DNA of 64,000 bases from Peribacillus frigoritolerans (GCF_001636405.1 NZ_KV440950.1:1139712-1203711), one strand, 5' to 3'. Positions 40,618 to 49,205 are shown, counted from the first letter of the stretch. Notes: a model not told the origin generated them from the letters alone. Numbers and translations: made by a program.

Positions 40618-41574
40618 TTAATTCCAGTTTTTCTCTATAAATTGAACTGCAGGATTTAAATTTGTTTTGTTAGCAATTGAAATGAGAGCTGGAACCACAG
40701 AAGGGTCCGTTTTGGAAAAATTAGGGATCCGTGGATTTAACCGAAAAAAACGATTTCCTAGAAGCTGAGAACTGACCATGGATTCATAGTAACCGGATCC
40801 ACTAGCGACAATCTGAAGAAATGGCAGTAAGGGTTCATTGGGAGATCGGTCCAAAAGAACTCCCCAATTTGGGGGAAGGTTCTTCATATTTTCGGGACGT
40901 ATGTTATCTGCACTTACCATCCCCCACCCCTTCGTATCTCTTCTTAATCGAGTCGGCTCTTCACCTGTTCCAATGGATAATACCGCAATTTGATCCAACG
41001 GCTGTTTGGCTTTCCCCACTGCAAATGCGATACTGGCTGTACTGGGGTTGGTTGCTACTGTATACCCATCCACGTAGTTTTGATAGGCTCGTTGCGTCGC
41101 GGGAGCACCACTGCTCCGTAGTATTACATCACTCGCTTTCTCATTTAAATAGGGAGAGCCAGGAAAGTTGTGGAATAACACAGGAGTCCAACGATTCAGC
41201 TCCGGTGAGAATAAATGAAATGCAGGTACAACAATTCGTCTTTTTAAGTCTTTGAGGAGAAGATCTGATGGGAAAAATGTTTGAACCGCTTTAATAAAAC
41301 CAGAATATGGCAATTGTTGGTTGAAAACAGGTCCACCTGGTCGGGAAACGCTGAAAGCCGGCAGGATTTTATCCTTAAAAAACTGGAGTGTCTCCTTCGG
41401 TGATCTTCCACTTGCTAACGCAAGGGCAGTGAATGAACCGATTGAATTTCCCGAAAAAACATTGGTTCGACTAATTAATTTTGGGTTTTGCCGAGCCAGT
41501 CTGTTCAAAAGTTGTAAACTTAAAGCACCTAAAGTGCCGCCTCCATCAAAGGACATGATCCGATATTTTGTCAA
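40618..41574 (-). CDS. Patatin-like phospholipase
   Basis: 318 residues from a TTG at 41574 with AAAGGAG 9 bases upstream. SFDGGGTLGALSL gives the oxyanion hole, FSGNSIGSFTALALASG holds the nucleophile (GxSxG), and YVDGYTVATNP is the DG[AG]-type catalytic Asp region. Single-domain, no signal peptide. Bacterial patatins hydrolyse phospholipids or lipids in storage, signalling or defence; the CapV-type anti-phage version needs a cyclic-nucleotide synthase neighbour, which is absent. Confidence 0.85.
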   Translation of the reverse strand: MTKYRIMSFDGGGTLGALSLQLLNRLARQNPKLISRTNVFSGNSIGSFTALALASGRSPKETLQFFKDKILPAFSVSRPGGPVFNQQLPYSGFIKAVQTFFPSDLLLKDLKRRIVVPAFHLFSPELNRWTPVLFHNFPGSPYLNEKASDVILRSSGAPATQRAYQNYVDGYTVATNPSTASIAFAVGKAKQPLDQIAVLSIGTGEEPTRLRRDTKGWGMVSADNIRPENMKNLPPNWGVLLDRSPNEPLLPFLQIVASGSGYYESMVSSQLLGNRFFRLNPRIPNFSKTDPSVVPALISIANKTNLNPAVQFIEKNWN

Positions 41575-41860
41575 AGCTATTTCTCCTTTCTAATCTGGTC
41601 ACAAATATCACTCAGTATATGTTTATTTTTCAGGAGCCGGATTATGTAGCTAAACATCCAAGGAAAGACTACACCGAGTATATAAAAAACTACGACGAGG
41701 ATAGAGGAGACTAGGTTTGAGTGGCAGTACGGGCAAGCCAAACAGAATTATTATGCACGTACTTTGTTTGTAATGGGTGATGAGAAAGACAGAAAGTAAC
41801 AAGGGTAATTCATAATTTGTATAGAATATGTAGAGTGTAGATTCATTTGAGGATAATGAG
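41575..41860. other. Intergenic region with a gene tail relic
   Basis: A start-less frame reads YVAKHPRKDYTEYIKNYDED, RGD and stops at about 41715; it has coding-like composition. The remaining bases show no gene. Confidence 0.35.
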
Positions 41861-42406
41861 GTGGCTATCATAAAGAAAATTCTTGGTTTATTGTTTTTGT
41901 TTGTATTGTTTATTAGTGCAGTTGCTTGCAACAAAGATGTGATCAAAGAAAACAGTGAAGAAAAGCCCCTAAAAGAGGAAAATGTGGTCAAAGTAGAAGA
42001 GGCAGAAATACTATTTAATAACTATAGTAAAGAACTATATACTATTAAAGATCCATCCAATCCCCCAACTTTTGATGAAATCGCAGAAAAGATTAAATTA
42101 TATTTAACAGAAGAACAATATAATGCTGAAATCGCTAACCGTAAATTTCAAATACCAGAATTGGTATCCAAACAAATTAATAAAAGTATTGAAGTACAAG
42201 ATGTGAAACTTGAAGAACAAAGAAAAAATGGTGATGGCAAAATAGATTACTTATATACAACAACATTTAAAGTTTATGACGAGAATTCATCTAAAATTTA
42301 TGAAAAAGAAGGAGAATTAACCATATCCACTACAAATAATGAATTAAAAATCGATCGTGATTGGAGTAGAGGGGTGAAAATTGACGGTTTAGATGGTGGC
42401 CTATAA
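41861..42406 (+). CDS. Lipoprotein of unknown function, odd start codon
   Basis: 181 residues if begun at GTG 41861. Signal peptide IKKILGLLFLFVLFISAVAC with a lipobox ending in Cys. The GTG overlaps the GAGGTGG ribosome binding site, so it is a poor start; an ATA AAG AAA ATT at 41870 lies exactly where a typical lipoprotein ATG would sit. Either ATA is used or the original ATG has mutated. The mature part is charged, with YLTEEQYNAEIANRKFQIPE. Function unknown. Confidence 0.6.
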   Translation: MAIIKKILGLLFLFVLFISAVACNKDVIKENSEEKPLKEENVVKVEEAEILFNNYSKELYTIKDPSNPPTFDEIAEKIKLYLTEEQYNAEIANRKFQIPELVSKQINKSIEVQDVKLEEQRKNGDGKIDYLYTTTFKVYDENSSKIYEKEGELTISTTNNELKIDRDWSRGVKIDGLDGGL

Positions 42407-42781
42407 GAGCTTATAAATGAAGTGTCATATTATGCAAGTGTGCTCTCGTTTTATTTAATTAAAGCGCCATGTTTGTTGAGGACTATAAAGATTTAACGCA
42501 TTGGATTTTGCACTAAATCAATTCATTAAAGTAAGGAATGGAAAATTTATTTCATAATGGTTGTTGCAGCACCTTTTCTATATAAACTCCACAACAATGA
42601 AATGTAAAAAAATTCGGAACTAAGTATTTCGTATTCCTGAGGAAGGTGAAACGTAGTTGGTGTAATGCTGTTTTATACCTAAATGACTCTTTAACACAGA
42701 AAAGGTTTTACTCTTGTTTATGTTATAATTTCGATTGAAGAATTTCGATTTATACTATGACTATTAGATTGGTTGTTGAAG
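42407..42781. other. Intergenic region, promoter-like end
   Basis: About 375 bases. A decayed element centre (GGTTGTTGCAGCACCTTTTC, about 42559) and a TATAAT at about 42724 ahead of the next gene are all I can point to. Confidence 0.4.
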
Positions 42782-43279
42782 ATGAAAAGGAAAAAAAACA
42801 AGAAAAACGAATCAAATATAATTAATATGACATTTGGAAAGAATTCTTATGTTAAGGACGATGAAACAGATTTTATATTTGCGTGGTTACATCCTATTAT
42901 TTCGTGTAGGTTATGTATCAAGTATTTTATAAAATGGATGACGTCTGTGGATTCTTCTTTAGCACCTAATGTTCACCGTTACTACATTTTATTCTTTACA
43001 TTGATATTGAGGTCATTTTTGTGGATTTATATTGGAATGGGAATTGGAGTAATCTCAAATGATAAGTCAGATGGTATGAGGTTAGTGACAGAGATTCCAA
43101 TGGCTTTCGGGATGTCATTTTTATCTATATTTGGACTGTTGTTGGTTTTACGGATTGTCATTTCTTTCTTTGAACTGATCAGACTATTTAAAAAAGATAA
43201 CTTAATTTTGTATGGTTTGGGAGTTACCGTTGTATATGGATTTATTGGCATGGTTATGTTGGGGAGTGCAATGAGGTAG
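42782..43279 (+). CDS. Three-helix membrane protein, unknown
   Basis: 165 residues from ATG at 42782; the TTG at 42773 is the alternative and the ribosome binding site is weak for both. Basic N-terminus (MKRKKNKKNE), hydrophobic segments at about 65-88 (YYILFFTLILRSFLWIYIGM), 105-128 and 140-160. No motif recognised. Confidence 0.55.
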   Translation: MKRKKNKKNESNIINMTFGKNSYVKDDETDFIFAWLHPIISCRLCIKYFIKWMTSVDSSLAPNVHRYYILFFTLILRSFLWIYIGMGIGVISNDKSDGMRLVTEIPMAFGMSFLSIFGLLLVLRIVISFFELIRLFKKDNLILYGLGVTVVYGFIGMVMLGSAMR

Positions 43280-43302
43280 TTTTATACCATGTTATCCTGC
43301 AG

Positions 43303-43380
43303 GTAACGGGTGCGTTTGCTGGAGATCAGAGCTGTCTTTAAGGCAGCTTTTTCTTACGGAACCATAGGGGCAGGATAGTT
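43303..43380 (+). repeat. Three-hairpin element, near-consensus full copy
   Basis: GTAACGGGTGCGTTTGCTGG, AGATCAGAGCTGTCTTTAAG, GCAGCTTTTTCTTACGG, AACCATAGGGGCAGGATAGT. Confidence 0.85.
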
Positions 43381-43463
43381 CCTTGATCATCATGAGCTTA
43401 GAGCATGATTTTCACCTTATTTCTAAGACAACTGATAAACATCAGTCCTATAAAAACAAAAAG

Positions 43464-43495
43464 ATCTCTAATCTAAACTTTTAGAGATTTTTTTT
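43464..43495 (+). terminator. Terminator-like hairpin before the ECF operon
   Basis: ATCTCTAA-TCTAAACTT-TTAGAGAT followed by eight T's. Confidence 0.75.
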
Positions 43496-43507
43496 ACGCA
43501 AAAACAC

Positions 43508-43532
43508 AACTTTTATTTAGTTAGTACGTCTA
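43508..43532 (+). promoter_or_regulatory. Putative ECF promoter of sigma pair 1
   Basis: AACTTTT (43508-43514), 11 bases, ACGTCTA (43526-43532). The pair 2 operon carries the same two boxes at the same spacing. Format AAC...CGTC agrees with ECF autoregulatory promoters. Confidence 0.65.
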
Positions 43533-43567
43533 AGTATTGAAAATTTAAGAAAAGGAGGGGTGGAGAC

Positions 43568-44095
43568 TTGTCGGAGTACAGAAAATTAGAAATTGCAGAT
43601 TGGTATGACCAACATAGTAAATCCATTTTAAGCTTTATTTTATTGATGGTTAAGGATTATCAACAAGCAGAGGATTTGACCCACGATACCTTTGTAAAAG
43701 CGTACTTATATCATAATTCATTTAAACAGCATTCCAGTGAAAGAACATGGCTATTCAGTATCGCTCACAACTTAACGGTTGATTTTTTAAGAAAACGTAA
43801 ACCCAGCAGGTTCTTTAAAGAAGTATTTCTTTTTCAAAAGGACAATACCTCATTACCTGAAGAAATGATTCGAATAAAAGAGGAATCATCTGAACTATAT
43901 AAAGCGTTAGGGGAAATCAAAGATACATATCGAAAGGTGATCGTTTTAAGAAAAATCAAAGGTTTTTCGATTGAGGATACAGCAAAGATATTGAGTTGGA
44001 CTGAGAGTAAAGTTAAATCAACTCTTTTTAGAGCTATTCCAGCCTTAAAAAAACAACTAATAAAGGAGGGGTATTTGGATGAAAAAACAATATGA
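43568..44095 (+). CDS. ECF RNA polymerase sigma factor (pair 1)
   Basis: 175 residues from a TTG with GGAGGGG 8 bases upstream. Region 2: LSFILLMVKDYQQAEDLTHD with TFVKAYLYHNSF and the RTWLFSIAHNLTVDFLRKRK end; region 4: YRKVIVLRKIKGFSIEDTAK with ILSWTESKVKSTLFRAIPAL. Two-domain ECF factor, no C-terminal extension. Its stop overlaps the anti-sigma start by 17 bases, so production is coupled. It probably activates its own promoter at 43508. Confidence 0.9.
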   Translation: MSEYRKLEIADWYDQHSKSILSFILLMVKDYQQAEDLTHDTFVKAYLYHNSFKQHSSERTWLFSIAHNLTVDFLRKRKPSRFFKEVFLFQKDNTSLPEEMIRIKEESSELYKALGEIKDTYRKVIVLRKIKGFSIEDTAKILSWTESKVKSTLFRAIPALKKQLIKEGYLDEKTI

Positions 44096-45167
44096 AGAGA
44101 CTGATTTAGATATCTCCTTAAAGAAGTTAAATGCCGATCTACTGTGGAAAACCAAACAAAAACAAGAACTGAAAAAACGAATCATTTCTGATATTGAAAA
44201 GTTGGAGTCCCAAGAGAGAAATAAGAATCCTATCCTATCAACTAGTATCAAAAAAGTAAGTCTGATCAGGAAAATAACATACTCTGGTATCGCGTTGGTC
44301 ATATTATTTAGTTTATTTATTGGCTCAGCTTTTATCTCCCCTGCAATGGCAGAAGTGGTCTCAAAAATTCCATTCTTAAACTCAATTATTAATAAAAAAC
44401 CGGTCGGTACTATTATTAATGAAGAATTAAGCGAGAGGGGCTACAAATTTAGTGGTCCTAATATTAACTATCCCAATAAAACGATAGCTATATTTGTTGA
44501 GGGTTCTAATCAATATTATAAAAGTGTTAAAGGTGAAATTGAAGGTATTGTGAAGGATATATTACAATCAAACAATTATGATGCTTATAAAGTTAAAATA
44601 GAAAAATACGTGGATGTTCCTTATAGCGAAGAAGAAAAGAAACACATTGAAGAGCTAGAAAAACAGCATAAGAAGGACATGGTACTTTCGAGGGCTCTTG
44701 ATAAAGTTTTTGAAAAGTATCACATCTTACAGTATGGTGTGAATCCCAATAAGACAATAGAAATAGCCCTACCGGACACCGAAACAAATACAGAGGAAAT
44801 TAAAAAAGAAATTAATAATATACTGCAGAAAACAACAAAGGAGAAATACTCAGTCAAAATTAATAAAGTAGACATGGATAAAAGAGATCGAGACAAAAGA
44901 TGGATGACGATTTTAGATTCCATTACTGATGAATTAATTGGTAAAAGGGATTATAAAGTTACGTTGACTGGATATTCCATCAACCCAGAACCTAGGATTA
45001 ATATATGGACTTCTTTAAATAGTCCGGATTCTGATTCAAAGGAACATGGTGATAATATCGAAAAGATCCTTAAAGAATATCTGAATTCTAAAGAAATGCA
45101 ACCATTGGTTAAAAATGATTCATACAAAATTAATGTATACAGTAAGGATAAAAAGAAGATAAATTAA
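44079..45167 (+). CDS. Membrane anti-sigma factor-like protein, DUF4030 type (pair 1)
   Basis: 362 residues; AAGGAGGGG 7 bases before ATG, inside the sigma gene. The N-terminal cytoplasmic helix region (about 1-65) binds sigma, a single membrane helix spans about 68-90 (ITYSGIALVILFSLFIGSAF), and a large outside part has repeated alpha/beta modules (KTIAIFVEGSNQYYKSVKGE; KTIEIALPDTETNTEEIKKE; YKVTLTGYSINPEPRINIWT). Such DUF4030/DUF4179 proteins follow ECF genes in Bacillus. The outer signal is unknown. Confidence 0.8.
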   Translation: MKKQYEETDLDISLKKLNADLLWKTKQKQELKKRIISDIEKLESQERNKNPILSTSIKKVSLIRKITYSGIALVILFSLFIGSAFISPAMAEVVSKIPFLNSIINKKPVGTIINEELSERGYKFSGPNINYPNKTIAIFVEGSNQYYKSVKGEIEGIVKDILQSNNYDAYKVKIEKYVDVPYSEEEKKHIEELEKQHKKDMVLSRALDKVFEKYHILQYGVNPNKTIEIALPDTETNTEEIKKEINNILQKTTKEKYSVKINKVDMDKRDRDKRWMTILDSITDELIGKRDYKVTLTGYSINPEPRINIWTSLNSPDSDSKEHGDNIEKILKEYLNSKEMQPLVKNDSYKINVYSKDKKKIN

Positions 45168-45187
45168 ACTAGAATAAATTTATACTG

Positions 45188-45238
45188 GGGTTGCTACGGC
45201 AGCCTTTTTATTTTTGAACAAAAGGGGCAGTTTAGTTG
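45188..45238 (+). repeat. Three-hairpin element without 5' arm
   Basis: GGTTGC-TACG-GCAGCC TTTTTATTTTTG then AACAAAAGGGGCAGTTTAGTTG. It closes the ECF pair 1 transcript. Confidence 0.75.
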
Positions 45239-45299
45239 CAAAAGGATAATGGTTTTTTGTGGTAAAATTAATAGGAAAAGGATAATAAGGGGGATGACT

Positions 45300-45614
45300 A
45301 TGGAAGGGTTGGAAATATACGATTTTTTAAGATTAGTTTTTATAACCTTTATAATTAGTTTAATTGTTATTACCATTATTTTATTGGTTCAAAAGAAACG
45401 GAGCAACCTCGTTAATGGATTCACAGTTAGTATTACTTCAATAATTTCAATAATTGTTTCTGGTATTAATCTTATTATTATAGGATACATAGCTGATGAA
45501 TTAAATTTAGGAGGAGATGTTATTTCCTCATATTTGTTTCTTATAATTTTAGGGTTAAGCATATTTAATTTGTTTCTTTACTTTAAAAATAAAAACAGTA
45601 TGATTAGTGATTAA
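45300..45614 (+). CDS. Three-helix membrane protein, unknown
   Basis: 104 residues from ATG at 45300 (AAGGGGG 6 bases upstream; the in-frame ATG at 45294 touches the site). Hydrophobic segments at about 8-32, 44-66 and 76-96, with very little loop. No recognised family. Confidence 0.6.
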   Translation: MEGLEIYDFLRLVFITFIISLIVITIILLVQKKRSNLVNGFTVSITSIISIIVSGINLIIIGYIADELNLGGDVISSYLFLIILGLSIFNLFLYFKNKNSMISD

Positions 45615-45654
45615 TAAATAAATTTTGTTCTTAAAGGAGTTGTTAGGGCAACTC

Positions 45655-45822
45655 CTTTAACGTCGTGAGTTAGCTGAAGATCGGAGCTGTCTTAAGGCAG
45701 TTTTTCTTCTTTAACTAACAGGTGTTATTGTTTAATGGGAAATCTACTAATCTAGTATAATAGTTCTTCTTTTGTCTATACTGTCTATTAATATGGTATA
45801 GATTGGAGAGAAACAGGTATGA
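45655..45822 (+). repeat. Long repeat A, copy 2, leading into an integrase start
   Basis: Begins with an element (TGAGTTAGCTGAAGATCGGA; GCTGTCTTAAGGCAG; TTTTTCTTCTTTAACTAACA) and continues like 13197-13365 to GATTGGAGAGAAACAGGT. Here it ends at an ATG with GGAGAG in front, i.e. the natural start of the recombinase. Confidence 0.8.
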
Positions 45823-45870
45823 CCTTAACTGATGTATGGGGTTTATATAAGGCAGAAAAGCAAATCCAAT
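45819..45870 (+). pseudogene. Tyrosine recombinase N-terminal relic
   Basis: MTLTDVWGLYKAEKQIQ at an ATG with GGAGAG upstream is the opening of a core-binding (SAM-like) domain of phage-type integrases. The frame then runs into the end of the spo0M-like gene on the opposite strand. The C-terminal remnant of a similar gene lies at 46697. Confidence 0.6.
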
Positions 45871-46641
45871 TTATCGAGAATAACGGGATAGTATATCCAT
45901 CAGTTCTTGCTTGGCTGTTTCTACACTTTCTTTTTGGAAATGTTTGTATTGCACTCGGATCTTGGATTCATCCATTCCTGCTGCACTTTCCAAAAATCCA
46001 GAAAGTCCTCTTGCTTTTCTATCCACTTCGATGAATAAATCTACGGATTGAGCGTCCGCGACGAATCCGATTTCAACCTCATCAAGGCTTCTTTGGAATG
46101 GACCGCCCTTTGGCTTGTATTCGAATTCCTGAAAGACACCCGTTTTGCTACGTTTGAAGGGTACATTTTTCACTTTGTTCAAGTAAAACCCTAATGATTC
46201 GATTGCTTTTAGGAAGCTACTGACTGTTTCATTTTCAAATACGTTTATATAATCGTTATCTTTAGGGTCCAATGCGAACGTCACATCCATTTCCGTCTTC
46301 ATCCACACAGATACGTCCCCTACCGTGATTGGCGTTTCGTACGGAAGTTGCAAGGAAAACGGAATCACCTTTTCTTCGCCTTTTTCAATGACGAATGCAT
46401 CCGAAACCTTTATTTTGTAAAGGGTAACATCATCTAAATACTTACGGTCATCCTGTTCCCTCAAAACCTGTGTCATCACATGGATGTACAGCCCATTGAT
46501 TTCCTGTTGGGTGTTTCCGCCAAGGACAAACACGTTCCCTTTTACCGTTTCTCCTTGTTTGTATGAATCTTTTTCTAATTTTGTATCCACTTTCGCCGCA
46601 CCGATTCCGATGCTTGCTTTCATTTTATCAAAAAATGACAT
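45871..46641 (-). CDS. spo0M: Sporulation-control protein Spo0M
   Basis: 256 residues from the ATG at 46641 (MSFFDKMKASIGIGAAKVDT); a second ATG at 46647 is too close to the GGGGG site. Arrestin-like two-sandwich protein with LEKDSYKQGETVKGNVFVLG, FSLQLPYETPITVGDVSVWM and EVEIGFVADAQSVDLFIEVD. Spo0M affects entry into sporulation and links to cell division and cytoskeleton. It sits, reversed, between the front and tail pieces of a dead integrase, so the locus was rearranged or the gene acquired here. Confidence 0.9.
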   Translation of the reverse strand: MSFFDKMKASIGIGAAKVDTKLEKDSYKQGETVKGNVFVLGGNTQQEINGLYIHVMTQVLREQDDRKYLDDVTLYKIKVSDAFVIEKGEEKVIPFSLQLPYETPITVGDVSVWMKTEMDVTFALDPKDNDYINVFENETVSSFLKAIESLGFYLNKVKNVPFKRSKTGVFQEFEYKPKGGPFQRSLDEVEIGFVADAQSVDLFIEVDRKARGLSGFLESAAGMDESKIRVQYKHFQKESVETAKQELMDILSRYSR

Positions 46642-46696
46642 GTACATAATTCCCCCTTTGTAAGTCTATAAATAGCATAGCATAATAGGTTCATGG

Positions 46697-46790
46697 GCGC
46701 CTCTAGAAGGGGTTCAAAGTTTAATGGGCCATGAAAAAGTGAAACCACAAAAATTTATGCATATCCAACACACGTATAGGCGTTTGTATT
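46697..46790 (+). pseudogene. Tyrosine recombinase C-terminal relic, second copy
   Basis: GAPLEGVQSLMGHEKV, then in a shifted frame ETTKIYAYP. Same as part of the relic at 13388, including AATTTATGCATATCCAA; box II is lost but the LMGHE motif is better preserved. Confidence 0.65.
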
Positions 46791-46867
46791 AGAGTTCATC
46801 CGCATGACTTAAGTGGCTATCTTAAAGCTTGGAAAGAATGGAGAGTGTATCTCCTTCTATTTAAATA

Positions 46868-47025
46868 GGGATTCTTAATGAACTAACAGGTGCATAGTTG
46901 AAATTAGAAGTATGGAAACTGATCACCTCTTCTTAACATTCAATCGAATAGTTAAGAGCATGTTTTGATTTATCTTTTAGTCAGGACATGCTCTTTCTAT
47001 TTGCTCATTTACCAAGGTGTTTTGT
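46868..47025 (+). repeat. Long repeat B, copy 2
   Basis: GAACTAACAGGTGCATAGTT, TGATCACCTCTTC, the GAGCATGTTTTGATTTATCT hairpin closed by GGACATGCTC, and GCTCATTTACCAAGGTGTTT. It matches 18462-18625 with scattered changes. Confidence 0.65.
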
Positions 47026-47124
47026 TTTTATCTATCGTTGTTTCAGAGATACAGAACAACAATAGTTTCTTACTAAAATTCGAAACTATTTACTAAAAAA
47101 CTATTTTGTGTGATTAAAATTGTA

Positions 47125-47149
47125 AACTTTTCTTAAAGGTATACGTCTA
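47125..47149 (+). promoter_or_regulatory. Putative ECF promoter of sigma pair 2
   Basis: AACTTTT (47125-47131), 11 bases, ACGTCTA (47143-47149): both boxes and the spacing equal those at 43508. Confidence 0.65.
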
Positions 47150-47167
47150 GTAGGCAGGAGGACGATG

Positions 47168-47671
47168 ATGGATGACATAAATAGGAATAACGAGCTTAAT
47201 TCAGAGCTTAATATCGTATATAGATACTTGAGGAAATTGGGTATTTCACAAGCCGATGCAGAGGATGTTGTTCAGGAAACTGCCTATAAGTATCTGCTTT
47301 ATTACGATACGATTCAGACTTCCAAGATAAGGAGTTGGCTGATACGTGTATCATTAAATTTTCATTATGATCAGTGCCGTAAGCAACGGCGGTACGACCT
47401 CAATTTAAATGAAGGACTTTTAGAGACGGATAAAAGGGAGCTTCCAGAGGTGGTTTTCCTTGAAAAAGAAAGGAATAAAGAGATTGGATATGCACTATCA
47501 AAGGTAAAGCCGCACTTTCAAGAACTTTTGTTATTAAAGTATCAATCAGGCTTATCGTATGAAGAGATATCCAAGTTATTAGAGAAACCTATCAGTTCTA
47601 TTAAGACGAATTTATTCAGAGCCAGGAAACAATTAGCGAAGATTTATAAGGAGGCAAACCATGAGCGATAA
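47168..47671 (+). CDS. ECF RNA polymerase sigma factor (pair 2)
   Basis: 167 residues from the second ATG at 47168 (GGAGG 6 bases upstream; the ATG at 47165 is closer than usual). Region 2: VYRYLRKLGISQADAEDVVQ with ETAYKYLLYYDTI and KIRSWLIRVSLNFHYDQCRK; region 4: PHFQELLLLKYQSGLSYEEI with SKLLEKPISSIKTNLFRARK. Overlaps the anti-sigma gene by 11 bases. SigM-like by its partner. Confidence 0.9.
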   Translation: MDDINRNNELNSELNIVYRYLRKLGISQADAEDVVQETAYKYLLYYDTIQTSKIRSWLIRVSLNFHYDQCRKQRRYDLNLNEGLLETDKRELPEVVFLEKERNKEIGYALSKVKPHFQELLLLKYQSGLSYEEISKLLEKPISSIKTNLFRARKQLAKIYKEANHER

Positions 47672-48656
47672 TCACGAATCAAAAAAAGAGGAAGAAATCG
47701 ACTTTATCAGCACACCTTCCTTGCAAAAGGCCCTCAAAAAAACAAAAAGGAAGCAGACGATCAAGTATGTTTTCATTGCTGTACTTACAACTACCATCCT
47801 GATGACCATACTTTTCACAGGCAGTCGATATATCCTAAATAAACGGCTAGAGAATCAGAGTAGTAGTATATATGAGATGATTCATGGGGCAAATATATCA
47901 TTTGGGGATAGCAGCCGTAATTACAATTTATTTAGTGTAACAAAAGAAACGACCTACCGTAAAAGCATTGGTGACCGTTCAATAGTATGGGATAAGAAAA
48001 CCGAAAAAATCCCATTGTTCGGAAGGATAAACACCATTGAACGAGGAAGTGGAATGGTAGAAGTCAATATTTTTAACGAAAAAGAGAAACGAACGGTCCG
48101 TTATAATGACTTCAATAATGAAAGGAAAATCGATTTTTATTATCCAGGTTTGTCCTATGACTATTTACCGGATGAACTTGATACTGCCGTTGGTTTGGAC
48201 AAAAATACATTAATCGAGGTTGCCCTTTCCTTTAAGAAGCCTATGACTTTAGCAGCGTTGGATGAGAAGCTTGGCTATGAAAATGTCAATTGGCTATGGG
48301 TCGATACAACAACTGTCGCCCAAATGGACAGAATGACAAAGGAACTGGATTCTGATAGGTTAAAAACTAAGGGCGGTGGCGGTGCCTTTGGATTCGAAGT
48401 CATTCAAGAAGTTCCTTTTTTTGATGAAAGCGGGCATGGATTCATACAGACTTTGGAACAACTGAGTAAAACAGACAGCCATAAAAGCTCTATTAAAGAA
48501 GCTCTGAAGGGAATCAAGGAAAACACCCAATCTTCAAAAGGGGAAATCCGCTTTAACGGGGCCGTCGTGACTGGTACGGCAGAGGAGCTTAGACGTTTCC
48601 AAAAACAAGATTTCATTCGTGCCTCCGTCATTGGTGCTACGATAGATAAATATTGA
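47661..48656 (+). CDS. YhdL-like anti-sigma factor (Sigma_reg_N/C type, pair 2)
   Basis: 331 residues; AAGGAGG 6 bases before ATG within the sigma gene. The cytoplasmic N-terminus (about 1-33, FISTPSLQKALKKTKRKQTI) should bind sigma; one membrane helix at about 35-58; the rest is outside, ending in the module VALSFKKPMTLAALDEKLGY with VNWLWVDT and TGTAEELRRFQKQDFIRASV. This agrees with the regulator of SigM (YhdL) family. No YhdK-like small partner is found. Confidence 0.8.
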   Translation: MSDNHESKKEEEIDFISTPSLQKALKKTKRKQTIKYVFIAVLTTTILMTILFTGSRYILNKRLENQSSSIYEMIHGANISFGDSSRNYNLFSVTKETTYRKSIGDRSIVWDKKTEKIPLFGRINTIERGSGMVEVNIFNEKEKRTVRYNDFNNERKIDFYYPGLSYDYLPDELDTAVGLDKNTLIEVALSFKKPMTLAALDEKLGYENVNWLWVDTTTVAQMDRMTKELDSDRLKTKGGGGAFGFEVIQEVPFFDESGHGFIQTLEQLSKTDSHKSSIKEALKGIKENTQSSKGEIRFNGAVVTGTAEELRRFQKQDFIRASVIGATIDKY

Positions 48657-48677
48657 AGGCAGTGGAAAGAATAACAA

Positions 48678-48722
48678 AGGGTTACTGCGGCAACCTTTTT
48701 ATGGAACTAACGGTGCCAAGTT
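48678..48722 (+). repeat. Three-hairpin element, decayed
   Basis: GGTTAC-TGCG-GCAACC TTTTTATGG then AACTAACGGTGCCAAGTTTCTT. It terminates ECF pair 2. Confidence 0.65.
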
Positions 48723-48844
48723 TCTTGAAAAATCATAATAGGATTTTTATTCTTTTAAAGGTTTTAATAAAGTTGAATTGAATAATTAATATGGGTAAAT
48801 CAAATAAAGTTGAGGTGTAATTTTGCAGATACATGGTGAGTCCA

Positions 48845-49069
48845 AAGAGCTAAAAAGATAACAGATCAAAGGGTAGGTAAAGACTATTTCGAGATAATGG
48901 AAGGGATGAAAATGTTTTTTTTATGATTCCGACTCGATTAAACAAGAATTTGGAAATTATGGACTGATAGAGTTTTCGAAATTGTTGAGCCGCATAAGAA
49001 TGCGGAAAATAAACCTCCATTTAAATTTATAATGGTAAAATGTCAAAAAGACTATGATGCAAAATCATA
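48845..49069 (+). pseudogene. Methyltransferase-like gene tail
   Basis: Frames with several stops read ITDQRVGKDYFEIMEGMKMF, then RVFEIVEPHKNAENKPPFKF and IMVKCQKDYDAKS with a stop at 49069. The ending resembles the last strands of class I SAM methyltransferases (...VVEP...PPFRFIMV). No start and at least two disruptions, so non-functional. Confidence 0.4.
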
Positions 49070-49084
49070 AGATTGGACTCCAGA

Positions 49085-49112
49085 AGATCGTCATTAGTGG
49101 CGATCTTTTTCT
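49085..49112 (+). terminator. Terminator behind the methyltransferase relic
   Basis: AGATCG-TCATTAGTGG-CGATCT TTTTCTTTT. Confidence 0.7.
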
Positions 49113-49205
49113 TTTCACCTATTTGAACGCGCACTGTAACCAAATTAATAGTAATAATATTTTATGAATTAGAAAAAGATAGGGTAAGGGAAGGAGGGAT
49201 TGCGA

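Noticed and set aside
40618-41574. Patatin phospholipase as the effector of an anti-phage CBASS system
   Set aside because: No cyclic nucleotide synthase, E1/E2 or JAB-like gene is adjacent; neighbours are an RsbR protein and a lipoprotein.
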